From assembly GCA_026984165.1 (NCBI GenBank), contig JALSSQ010000255.1:1-8915 (forward strand): 8,915 bases of DNA, given 5' to 3'. The position numbers and the translations under genes are program-made. Source of the DNA: Sulfurovum sp. (GTDB lineage Bacteria; Campylobacterota; Campylobacteria; Campylobacterales; Sulfurovaceae). This document shows, one piece after another, positions 1 to 5,989 of this stretch (position 1 is the first letter of the stretch; every line of letters starts with the position of its first letter). The notes beneath the pieces were generated by a model. That model made no database searches. It was not told the origin of the DNA and saw only the letters and a list, made by a program, of their open reading frames with translations.

Positions 1-16
1 CTGAAGGATTATATTT

Positions 17-37
17 AGCTAAAATTATATATTAGCT
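17..37 (+). terminator. Weak candidate terminator hairpin at the left edge
   Basis: AGCTAA (17-22) and TTAGCT (32-37) can form a 6-bp stem around an AT-rich loop. A run of six T follows at 44-49. This could end transcription of a gene lying left of the window. The stem is short and AT-rich and the T-run sits about six bases after it, so the call is weak. The only sign of an upstream gene is that two plus-strand frames reach stop codons at about 16-18 and 33-35. Confidence 0.25.
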
Positions 38-59
38 TTCACGTTTTTTCACTTTTATT

Positions 60-68
60 TGCTAAAAT
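60..68 (+). promoter_or_regulatory. Extended -10 promoter element before the cytochrome gene
   Basis: TGCTAAAAT fits the extended -10 form TGnTAnAAT used by sigma-70 promoters of Campylobacterota, which usually lack a conserved -35. It is preceded by T-rich sequence. The last base lies only six bases before the ATG at 75, so transcription would start at or next to the start codon. See the finding on a possible leaderless mRNA. Confidence 0.4.
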
Positions 69-74
69 ATACGT

Positions 75-428
75 ATGAAACATTTACTTGTACTTATATT
101 ATTATTTTTTAGCTTTTCCAATGCCGACGATATGAGACAGATTTACTTAAAAAATGCATGCCACTCTTGTCATGGTATGTATGGTGAAGGTATGGGCTCA
201 ACACCAAGACTGCAAGGTCAGAAAGAAAAAGTATTACTTGAACGCTTAAAAAATCTACAACAAGGAAAAACACGTACCAAAACAGGGACTGTCATGATCT
301 CTTTTGCAAAATCATTGGATGAAAATCAAACCATACAAATGGCAAAATACCTTTCTACACTGACAACTGTAATAGATGAAAATAGGTATGATGAAGAGTA
401 TGACCCTGCAGGAGACGGTGGGTCATAA
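75..428 (+). CDS. Small periplasmic class I c-type cytochrome
   Basis: A 117-aa precursor of a monoheme electron carrier. Residues 1-17 form a signal peptide: Lys2, a hydrophobic stretch at 4-14, and likely cleavage after Ala17. The heme-binding CXXCH motif is C29-H-S-C32-H33, close to the mature N-terminus as in class I cytochromes c. Met74, in the run MISFAKSL, is the likely sixth ligand because it precedes the usual A-x-x-L and C-terminal helix (about 83-97). The mature chain of about 100 residues suits a soluble periplasmic shuttle in respiration; its partners cannot be read from the sequence. The tail (about 102-117) is acidic and Gly-rich. There is no Shine-Dalgarno before the ATG, but this is the only start that keeps the signal peptide. 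The gene precedes a membrane-stress-like operon with its own promoter, so co-function is not implied. Confidence 0.9.
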   Translation: MKHLLVLILLFFSFSNADDMRQIYLKNACHSCHGMYGEGMGSTPRLQGQKEKVLLERLKNLQQGKTRTKTGTVMISFAKSLDENQTIQMAKYLSTLTTVIDENRYDEEYDPAGDGGS

Positions 429-432
429 TTTA

Positions 433-441
433 TGGTACAAT
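433..441 (+). promoter_or_regulatory. Extended -10 promoter of the XpaC-TelA-SPFH operon
   Basis: TGGTACAAT (TG at 433-434, TACAAT at 436-441) lies just after the cytochrome stop codon (426-428). It places a transcription start near 448. The leader would be about 15 bases and would contain the AAGGGA ribosome binding site at 451-456 before the ATG at 463. No -35 is evident. The layout suggests that the five-gene run from 463 to 4750 can be transcribed separately from the cytochrome gene. Confidence 0.5.
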
Positions 442-462
442 AAATACAAAAAGGGAAATATA

Positions 463-549
463 ATGTCATATAAAAAATCTTTAGGTTTTGTCTTTTTACT
501 CTTCTCAGCAGGTTTTGCGGTATGGTATCCACTTGCAAATTTAATTTAG
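463..549 (+). CDS. 28-aa single-span membrane protein, unrecognised
   Basis: A small ORF of 28 codons from ATG 463 to TAG 547-549. A good Shine-Dalgarno (AAGGGA, 451-456) sits six bases before the ATG, and an extended -10 sits just upstream. The N-terminus carries Lys4 and Lys5. Residues 7-28 are almost wholly hydrophobic, with Trp22, Tyr23 and Pro24 toward the end, so the product should be one transmembrane helix with the N-terminus inside. It ends nine bases before the XpaC-like gene, whose weak ribosome binding site overlaps its stop codon, which points to coupled translation. I do not recognise a family. By position it could be a small membrane subunit or regulator of the module downstream, as small membrane proteins are in other envelope-stress operons; that is inference. 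It could instead be a translated leader. Confidence 0.6.
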   Translation: MSYKKSLGFVFLLFSAGFAVWYPLANLI

Positions 550-558
550 GTTATTTAT

Positions 559-1386
559 ATGTCCAAAGCGAAACGTTACACTCCCAAAGAAAAACCATCT
601 TTTAACTACACAAAAGGCACAATGCTTTATGTTTTTTTAGTACCTTTAGTTCTCTCTATAGTTCTTGCACTATTTCATACCAATATAAAAGCATTTGTCC
701 TAAACAGTATTTCATTTGTTCTCTTTTTAGCTGTGGTACGCTTGGCTAAAAAAGGTTTTTTTGAAGAAGCCATCTACCACCAAAATACCTTTGCAAAAGC
801 ACCAAAAGTACCTTATAAAATGCTAGCAGGCTATCTACTTGCTGGTGCTACTTTTTTTACAGCTTTTATTGCAGGTGGACAGCCTTTTGTAAAGTCTGTC
901 TTTTTAGCTGTTATTGCTACTGTTGGATATTATCTGTTGTATGGTTTTGATCCCAAAGCAGATAAATTTAATAACCTTGGTGATGTTTCTGCAGAATTTG
1001 TACTCGAAACGATACACGAAGCAAAACGTAAAATTGCCCGTATAGAAGAAAATATGCAACATATTAAAGATACACTTTTATATGAGAAACTTACAAAAGC
1101 TGTAAACAAAGCAAAAAATATCTTACAAACCATACAAGAAGATCCAAAAGATGTACGTGTAGCAAGAAAATTTCTTACTGTTTACATCGATGGAGTAGCT
1201 AAAGTCACTGATGCCTATACAGATATGGACGAAAAAGATATTGATTCACAAACCAAAGAAAAACTTCATAAACTCATGGATGATGTAGAGATACACTTTG
1301 AAAAAGAGTTACAACGACTCAAAAAAAATAATGAATTTGACCTTGATGTGCACATCGATGTGTTAAAAGAACAAATTAAAAATTAA
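559..1386 (+). CDS. XpaC-like membrane protein (Halogen_Hydrol family)
   Basis: A 275-aa protein with four predicted membrane helices in two hairpins (about 22-39, 45-62, 88-105, 109-127). A cytoplasmic, highly charged helical tail (about 145-275) is likely coiled-coil. This layout, and the gene directly before a TelA homologue, match the XpaC family. The family name comes from an indolyl-phosphate hydrolysis phenotype in Bacillus; I see no catalytic motif and would not call it a hydrolase. The tail contains the family-like pattern of a long helix, a DPKDVRVARKFL turn and a final helical pair. The likely role is a membrane anchor or scaffold for TelA. The ribosome binding site is weak (TAGG, 547-550) and overlaps the previous stop. 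The next gene starts 10 bases after its stop. Family call fairly sure, function unknown. Confidence 0.8.
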   Translation: MSKAKRYTPKEKPSFNYTKGTMLYVFLVPLVLSIVLALFHTNIKAFVLNSISFVLFLAVVRLAKKGFFEEAIYHQNTFAKAPKVPYKMLAGYLLAGATFFTAFIAGGQPFVKSVFLAVIATVGYYLLYGFDPKADKFNNLGDVSAEFVLETIHEAKRKIARIEENMQHIKDTLLYEKLTKAVNKAKNILQTIQEDPKDVRVARKFLTVYIDGVAKVTDAYTDMDEKDIDSQTKEKLHKLMDDVEIHFEKELQRLKKNNEFDLDVHIDVLKEQIKN

Positions 1387-1396
1387 AGGGGAAAAG

Positions 1397-2545
1397 ATGG
1401 AAACAGAAACAAAAAAGATTATAGAAACAGCTATAGAAGAAAAATCTGAAATGGTACCTGAAGTTATGGAAAACGAAGTTACAGCACTTCAAGATGCACT
1501 GAATGAATTAGATATTAATGATAGAAAATCCATTATCTACTTTGGCTCATCTGCACAAGAAAAGCTAGATGAGATCTCTAACCGTATGATAGACGGAGTA
1601 CAAAACAAAGATGTAGGTGCAGCAGGTGCAGCACTAAACGAAATGGTCGCTTCCATTCGTGGCTTTGATATGGATGAATTTAATCCCAACAAAAAACTTG
1701 CATGGTGGCAAAAACTTTTTGGGGTGACTAAACCTTTGGTAAAATTTATTCAAGAATATGAAAATGTACGTGATCAGATAGATCGTATTTCTAACTCTCT
1801 GGAAAAACATAAAAGTCAACTCATGACAGATATTGTTTCTCTTGATAAGCTTTATGATGCCAACCTAGATTATTTTAGAAAGCTAGAACTTTATATTAAA
1901 GCGGGGGAAACCAAACTTAAAGAACTAGAAGAAAAAATTATTCCCGAATATGAAGCCAAAGTACGCGATTCAAATGATGATATGTTAGCGATACAAGACA
2001 TGAAAGAGATACGTGGATTTAGAGATGAACTTGAACGTCGTATATATGATCTTAGACTTTCTCGTCAAGTGACTATGCAGTCACTTCCAAGTATTAGACT
2101 TATCCAGGAAAACGACAAATCACTCATTTCAAAAATTACTTCAACACTGGTCAATACAGTACCTCTTTGGAGAAATCAACTAGCCCAAACGGTAACAATA
2201 TTCAGAAGTCATGCGACAGCTGGAGCAGTAAAAGATGCTGCCGATTTAACCAATGAACTTCTAGAAAAGAATGCGGAAGGACTTCAAGAAGCCAATGCTC
2301 AGGTTCGCACACAAATGGAACGTGGTATCTTCGATATTGAAAGTATAAAAAAAGCAAATGAAACTTTTATTGCTACATTAAATGATTCTTTACGTATTGC
2401 ACAAGCAGGAAAAGCAGCCAGAAAAGATGCATTGATTGAATTACAAAAAACAGAAAAAGAACTAAAAAATGCATTGCTTTCAATCAAAGCAAAAGAAGAA
2501 GAGATACCAAAATTATCTCAAACAACAGATGCAAAAGAGGTATAA
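1397..2545 (+). CDS. telA: TelA-family coiled-coil protein
   Basis: A 382-aa soluble, almost entirely helical protein. The N-terminal part has the family pattern of an xxFGxxAQEKLDEIS-like segment (about 49-61). The signature F95-NPNK followed by WWQKLFG (103-109) comes next, then a long helical bundle with VRDQIDRISNSLEKH (124-138) and LYIKAGETKL (165-174). This order is typical of TelA. There is no signal peptide or membrane helix, so it should act in the cytoplasm at the membrane. TelA proteins are annotated as toxic-anion (tellurite) resistance factors, but the biochemical activity is unknown and no terB-E genes are nearby. A strong ribosome binding site (AAGGGGA, 1386-1392) overlaps the XpaC stop. 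The SPFH gene starts one base after its stop, so XpaC, TelA and SPFH are tightly co-expressed and probably form one complex. Confidence 0.85.
   Translation: METETKKIIETAIEEKSEMVPEVMENEVTALQDALNELDINDRKSIIYFGSSAQEKLDEISNRMIDGVQNKDVGAAGAALNEMVASIRGFDMDEFNPNKKLAWWQKLFGVTKPLVKFIQEYENVRDQIDRISNSLEKHKSQLMTDIVSLDKLYDANLDYFRKLELYIKAGETKLKELEEKIIPEYEAKVRDSNDDMLAIQDMKEIRGFRDELERRIYDLRLSRQVTMQSLPSIRLIQENDKSLISKITSTLVNTVPLWRNQLAQTVTIFRSHATAGAVKDAADLTNELLEKNAEGLQEANAQVRTQMERGIFDIESIKKANETFIATLNDSLRIAQAGKAARKDALIELQKTEKELKNALLSIKAKEEEIPKLSQTTDAKEV
2536..2540 (+). promoter_or_regulatory. Ribosome binding site that fixes the SPFH gene start
   Basis: AGAGG lies six bases before the ATG at 2547 and just before the telA stop (2543-2545). 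The reading frame is open upstream to an ATG at 2469, but that part overlaps telA and encodes a Lys/Gln-rich stretch unlike the family. Homologues begin with a sequence like MGLFDWI, which starts at 2547. Confidence 0.75.
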
Positions 2546-2546
2546 C

Positions 2547-3617
2547 ATGGGGCTATTTGATTGGATATTTGGGCAATTTATAGATGTAATTGAATGGACT
2601 GACAATTCACAAGATACAATGGTATATCGTTTTAATAGACAAGGAAATGAGATAAAATATGGAGCAAAGCTTACCGTAAGAGAGTCGCAAGTAGCTGTTT
2701 TTGTCAATGAAGGAGAGATAGCTGATATTCTTGGTCCAGGTATCTATGAACTTGAAACCAATAACATCCCTATACTCACAAACTTACAACATTGGGATCA
2801 TGGTTTTAACTCTCCTTTTAAAGCAGAGATTTACTTTTTAAATACAAAAAGATTTATAGATTTGAAATGGGGAACAAAAAACCCTATTATGGTACGAGAC
2901 CCTGAGTTCTCTATGGTTAGATTACGTGCCTTTGGTACCTATGAGATACGTATCACTGATGCAAAAAAATTTCTTACTGAAATTGTAGGTACAGATGGTC
3001 ACTTTACCACTGATGAAATAGAATCACAACTAACAAACCTTATCACTTCAAATTTTGCCACTATTATGGGGGCAGACGATACACCTGTTCTTGATCTTGC
3101 GGCTAACTATGAAAAACTTAGTCTTTATATTACTAAACATATTGCACCTTCTTTCCAAGAGTATGGACTTGAACTTACAAAGATGCTGGTTGAAAATATC
3201 TCTTTGCCTGAAGAGGTAGAAAAAGCTATAGATACACGATCTAGCCGCGAAATTACGGGTGATTTAGATAAACATATTAAATACCAAAGTGGACAGGCTC
3301 TTGGAAATGCTGAAGGCTCTGCCTCCGACATGGTAGGCATGGGAGCAGGCATGGCTATGGGACAACAAATGGCAAACAGCATGCATTCAGGAACTTCAAC
3401 ACCACCTCCTCTTCCAAATAAGATTGCACAATATTATATGGCGATAGATGCAAAAGCAGTAGGTCCGTTTTCGTTAGAAACTGTAGAAAAAAAATTACTC
3501 TCAGGAGAAATTAATGACCAGACACTCATATGGACGCAGGGAATGAATGGTTGGGGAAAAGCATCGGATATACTTTCGACTACATTTGTCCAAACACCAC
3601 CTCCACTGAACACATAG
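2547..3617 (+). CDS. SPFH-domain protein with C-terminal GYF_2 domain, YdjI-like
   Basis: A 356-aa protein starting MGLFDWIFGQFIDVIEW, the usual N-terminus of the YdjI/'virion core protein' SPFH group. Residues 1-15 may act as an amphipathic membrane-binding segment. The SPFH domain spans about 35-230, with VRESQVAVFVNEGEIADIL, then GPGIYELETNNIPI, a VRDPEF segment (117-122) and the closing ISLPEEVEKAID (218-229). A Gly/Met-rich linker follows (about 255-282), then a GYF_2 domain (about 296-345) with the family pattern YYMAIDAKAVGPFS, TLIWTQGMNGWGKA. TPPPL occurs on both sides of that domain (285-289 and 350-354). SPFH proteins form membrane-associated oligomers. In Bacillus, YdjI works with YdjG and PspA in envelope stress. 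Here the zinc-ribbon partner follows after eight bases. Family call sure; function by analogy. Confidence 0.9.
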   Translation: MGLFDWIFGQFIDVIEWTDNSQDTMVYRFNRQGNEIKYGAKLTVRESQVAVFVNEGEIADILGPGIYELETNNIPILTNLQHWDHGFNSPFKAEIYFLNTKRFIDLKWGTKNPIMVRDPEFSMVRLRAFGTYEIRITDAKKFLTEIVGTDGHFTTDEIESQLTNLITSNFATIMGADDTPVLDLAANYEKLSLYITKHIAPSFQEYGLELTKMLVENISLPEEVEKAIDTRSSREITGDLDKHIKYQSGQALGNAEGSASDMVGMGAGMAMGQQMANSMHSGTSTPPPLPNKIAQYYMAIDAKAVGPFSLETVEKKLLSGEINDQTLIWTQGMNGWGKASDILSTTFVQTPPPLNT

Positions 3618-3625
3618 TATAACCT

Positions 3626-4750
3626 ATGACATTTACTGCTATTAACTTTACATGCTCCTCTTGTGGAGCACCCCAAAAGTTTTCTCCTGCTACAGGAACA
3701 CTTATCTGTGAATTTTGCCGTACCCAAACCCCTATTAAAGTCTCACAAAATACTATTTATGAATATAATTTTACTCAAGCCATAGCAACACTTAATACTC
3801 AAAAAAATCAAACCATTGAAAAAAATATTAAATGTCAAAAATGTGGTAGTACATTTACGTTAACTCCTTACTCTTTTTCATCAAACTGTCCATATTGCCA
3901 AACACCTGCCATTATTGATTTTATACATGAAATTACCCCTAAAGCACTCATACCCTTTAGTCTTAGCCACAAAGAGGCACAGATTCGCTTTATTCATTGG
4001 ATAGGTTCACGCTGGTTTGCTCCCAATGCTCTTAAAAAATATCTCAATGAAGATAGTGTACTCACAGGATATTATCTCCCTTATTGGACATATGACAGCG
4101 ATACTACTACATCATATCAAGGTCTTAGAGGAGATATCTATTATGTAACCGTGACAAAGACTATCGTAGAAAATGGCAGACCAAGACAAATACAAGTACA
4201 AGAAGCTCACATCAACTGGAAACCTGTAAATGGTGTGGTTTATGTAAGCTTTGATGATGTAACTATAGGGGCAAGCAAAACCATTTCTCGTGCTATTTTA
4301 GACTCCTTGGAGCCATGGGATACGACCAGTCTTGTATCTTATGATGAGAAATACCTCTCAGGGTTTGAAGCTGAAGAATACACCATAGGACTTGATAATG
4401 GCTTTGAATTTGCCAAAGTCAAAATGGCATATCAAATAGAACAAAACATACGCTATGATATAGGTGGTGATCAACAAGAAATCCAAAACATTCATACCAA
4501 ATATAATAATGTGACTTATAAAAATGTACTTTTTCCTGTTTGGACAGCCTCATTTGAGTGGAAAAATAAAACATATCACTATGCCATTAATGCACAAACA
4601 GGAAAAGTAGTAGGAGAAAGACCCTATTCAAGTATGAAAATTATTTTTGCTATTTTAAGTATATTGGGTGTTGTCGGAGGGTTTTTATATCTAAATGAAA
4701 CAGGCATATTACAAGAGCTGATAAATAGCTCTGTAATACTCTTTAGATGA
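3626..4750 (+). CDS. Double zinc-ribbon protein with C-terminal membrane anchor, YdjG-like
   Basis: A 374-aa protein with two zinc ribbons at the N-terminus: C10-x2-C13/C28-x2-C31 and C70-x2-C73/C88-x2-C91. A beta-rich middle domain (about 110-330) includes GYYLPYWTYDSD, LFPVWTASFEW and HYAINAQTGKVVGERPYS. One membrane helix follows at about 338-357. Such proteins are often labelled TFIIB-type zinc ribbon or wrongly 'primosomal N-prime helicase'; no helicase motif is present. The architecture matches YdjG, the partner of YdjI in the Bacillus PspA operon. The ribbons probably sit in the cytoplasm and bind a partner rather than DNA (inference). The ATG is eight bases after the SPFH stop and has no good Shine-Dalgarno, so it may depend on coupled translation. 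Its stop is three bases from that of a convergent gene. Confidence 0.85.
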   Translation: MTFTAINFTCSSCGAPQKFSPATGTLICEFCRTQTPIKVSQNTIYEYNFTQAIATLNTQKNQTIEKNIKCQKCGSTFTLTPYSFSSNCPYCQTPAIIDFIHEITPKALIPFSLSHKEAQIRFIHWIGSRWFAPNALKKYLNEDSVLTGYYLPYWTYDSDTTTSYQGLRGDIYYVTVTKTIVENGRPRQIQVQEAHINWKPVNGVVYVSFDDVTIGASKTISRAILDSLEPWDTTSLVSYDEKYLSGFEAEEYTIGLDNGFEFAKVKMAYQIEQNIRYDIGGDQQEIQNIHTKYNNVTYKNVLFPVWTASFEWKNKTYHYAINAQTGKVVGERPYSSMKIIFAILSILGVVGGFLYLNETGILQELINSSVILFR

Positions 4751-4753
4751 TAA

Positions 4754-5506
4754 TTATTGGATAATTGTATCAGAAACTTCCACAGCATGCTCTACTGTTT
4801 CATTTGCCTTTTGTAGTGCTTGTTGATTTACTTCGTGTATCTCTTTTTTTGCATTCTCAAGTAAGGTTTCTACAGTCGCATTGGCACTGTCTGGTTTTTT
4901 CTCTGGCACTGGTACAGTAATAGGGGTTGAAGGTACATCTTCCTGCGATTTTGTTTTAATCTTTGCTTGTGCATCTTTCATATCTTCTAATTCTTCTTTT
5001 ACATCAAAGAGCTCATCATCCAAGGTTTTTACTCTCTGAACATTTGCACCATAGGTATAAACCAATTTCCCACCATGCTCACCCTGTTCAAATATACCTG
5101 CAATGAGTCCAATAAGTACAACAAAGAAAAAGAATTTAAAATAAGATTTTCCTGTCATAGCAAGAAGTTTAAAGAAAAGTACCACTCCTGTACCTAAAAG
5201 CAGATAGGTACCTAAAAGCTTATGTGCCTTAAGAGCTTCCTGTCCTTCTGGAGAAAGTAAATCATATGCCTCTTTTCCATCAGTTATTCCAGTCAAATAG
5301 GCTCCTGCAAAAACAATGACAGTTACTATCAATAAAAGAAAAGAAAGTGCACCTATAGATTTTCTTCTTACAAAAAGATTATAAAATTCCAAAAGAAGTA
5401 TCACCACAGGTAAAGCAATAGCAAAGTGATCAATTGGTGGATGCAATAATGCAGGGATATTAAAAGGTAAATCAACTTTTGGTAATGTAATAACTGGTAA
5501 TTCCAT
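4754..5506 (-). CDS. DUF2231-like four-helix membrane protein with helical tail
   Basis: A 250-aa membrane protein. Numbering here is from the earlier ATG (5512). Four membrane helices lie at about 31-47, 54-72, 99-117 and 125-141. H24-P-P-x-x-H29 precedes helix 1, His97 precedes helix 3 and GEH146GG follows helix 4. This spacing of histidines fits the DUF2231/COG4244 group, for which heme b or metal binding has been suspected; that role is inference. The tail is a charged coiled-coil (about 160-188), a Pro-rich linker (193-207) and an amphipathic helix. AAGGA lies only 2 bases from the first ATG but 8 from the ATG at 5506, so the later start is preferred (codon 3). It has its own extended -10 promoter and follows hemJ by about 45 bases. 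Confidence 0.7.
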   Translation of the reverse strand: MELPVITLPKVDLPFNIPALLHPPIDHFAIALPVVILLLEFYNLFVRRKSIGALSFLLLIVTVIVFAGAYLTGITDGKEAYDLLSPEGQEALKAHKLLGTYLLLGTGVVLFFKLLAMTGKSYFKFFFFVVLIGLIAGIFEQGEHGGKLVYTYGANVQRVKTLDDELFDVKEELEDMKDAQAKIKTKSQEDVPSTPITVPVPEKKPDSANATVETLLENAKKEIHEVNQQALQKANETVEHAVEVSDTIIQ

Positions 5507-5535
5507 AAACATATTCCTTAAAATTAAACTTTTTG

Positions 5536-5544
5536 ATTATAACA
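5536..5544 (-). promoter_or_regulatory. Consensus extended -10 promoter of the DUF2231-like gene
   Basis: On the minus strand the sequence reads TGTTATAAT, an exact TGnTATAAT extended -10, between the hemJ stop and the next gene. No -35 like TTGACA is found about 17 bases upstream, as is usual for sigma-70 promoters of Campylobacterota. Transcription should start near 5529. That gives a leader of roughly 17-23 bases holding the AAGGA ribosome binding site (5515-5519). It is the best promoter match in the window. Confidence 0.65.
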
Positions 5545-5552
5545 CAAATGTA

Positions 5553-5987
5553 TTAAAAGGGTTTAATGACTACCATAATGACGATAAAAATCATAAGTAA
5601 AGTCGGTACTTCATTATAGAGTCTAAACCATTTAGATGTTTTATAATGAGGGTTTTCAATCATTGTCTTTCTTATGCTATTTAAAGAGATGTGATAAGCA
5701 AGTAAAAAAAACACTGCCAATAACTTTGCGTGTATCCATCCTCCCGAAGAGAAAATCCCTGAATTGATGTATAGCATTGTGGCACCTGAAAGTACGGTTG
5801 CCCACATTGCAGGTACACCTATATATTTAAAGAGTTTGTACTCTTGCACCTCCACGATATCTGTAAAAGCTTTTGTATCTGCATTTTCACGGTGGTAAAT
5901 AAAAAGTCTCGGCAAATAAAACAACATCGCCATCCACGATACAAAACTCATCACATGAAACGCCAAAATCCAACTATAATACGCCAT
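5553..5987 (-). CDS. hemJ: HemJ-type protoporphyrinogen IX oxidase
   Basis: A 144-aa integral membrane enzyme that oxidises protoporphyrinogen IX to protoporphyrin IX, the next-to-last step of heme synthesis. Four helices lie at about 4-24, 55-77, 83-104 and 127-142. Family hallmarks are all present: His11 in helix 1, FYLPRLFIYH (23-32), SGGWIHAKL (81-89) with His86 and Lys88, YH (98-99), FRLYNEVPT (121-129) and the terminal KPF. The length matches the family. Campylobacterota generally use HemJ instead of HemG or HemY. The ATG is 2 bases after the stop of the upstream nuclease gene. Its ribosome binding site (GGAG, 5 bases before the ATG) lies inside that gene, so the two are probably translationally coupled. 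Heme made here could supply the cytochrome at the left of the window, but no direct link is shown. Confidence 0.93.
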   Translation of the reverse strand: MAYYSWILAFHVMSFVSWMAMLFYLPRLFIYHRENADTKAFTDIVEVQEYKLFKYIGVPAMWATVLSGATMLYINSGIFSSGGWIHAKLLAVFFLLAYHISLNSIRKTMIENPHYKTSKWFRLYNEVPTLLMIFIVIMVVIKPF

Positions 5988-5989
5988 AA

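Noticed and set aside
1345..1362. Overlapping 12-bp palindromes GATGTGCACATC and CACATCGATGTG
   Set aside because: They arise from the coding repeat DVHIDV near the end of the XpaC-like gene. There is no spacing or context suggesting a regulatory site.
1397..2545. A tellurite-resistance (ter) cluster
   Set aside because: Only TelA is present. No terB, terC, terD or terE homologue occurs in the window, so the resistance label is not supported here.
2469..2546. 26-codon N-terminal extension of the SPFH protein
   Set aside because: It overlaps the end of telA and encodes a Lys/Gln-rich stretch unlike the family. The ATG at 2547 has a proper AGAGG and gives the conserved N-terminus.
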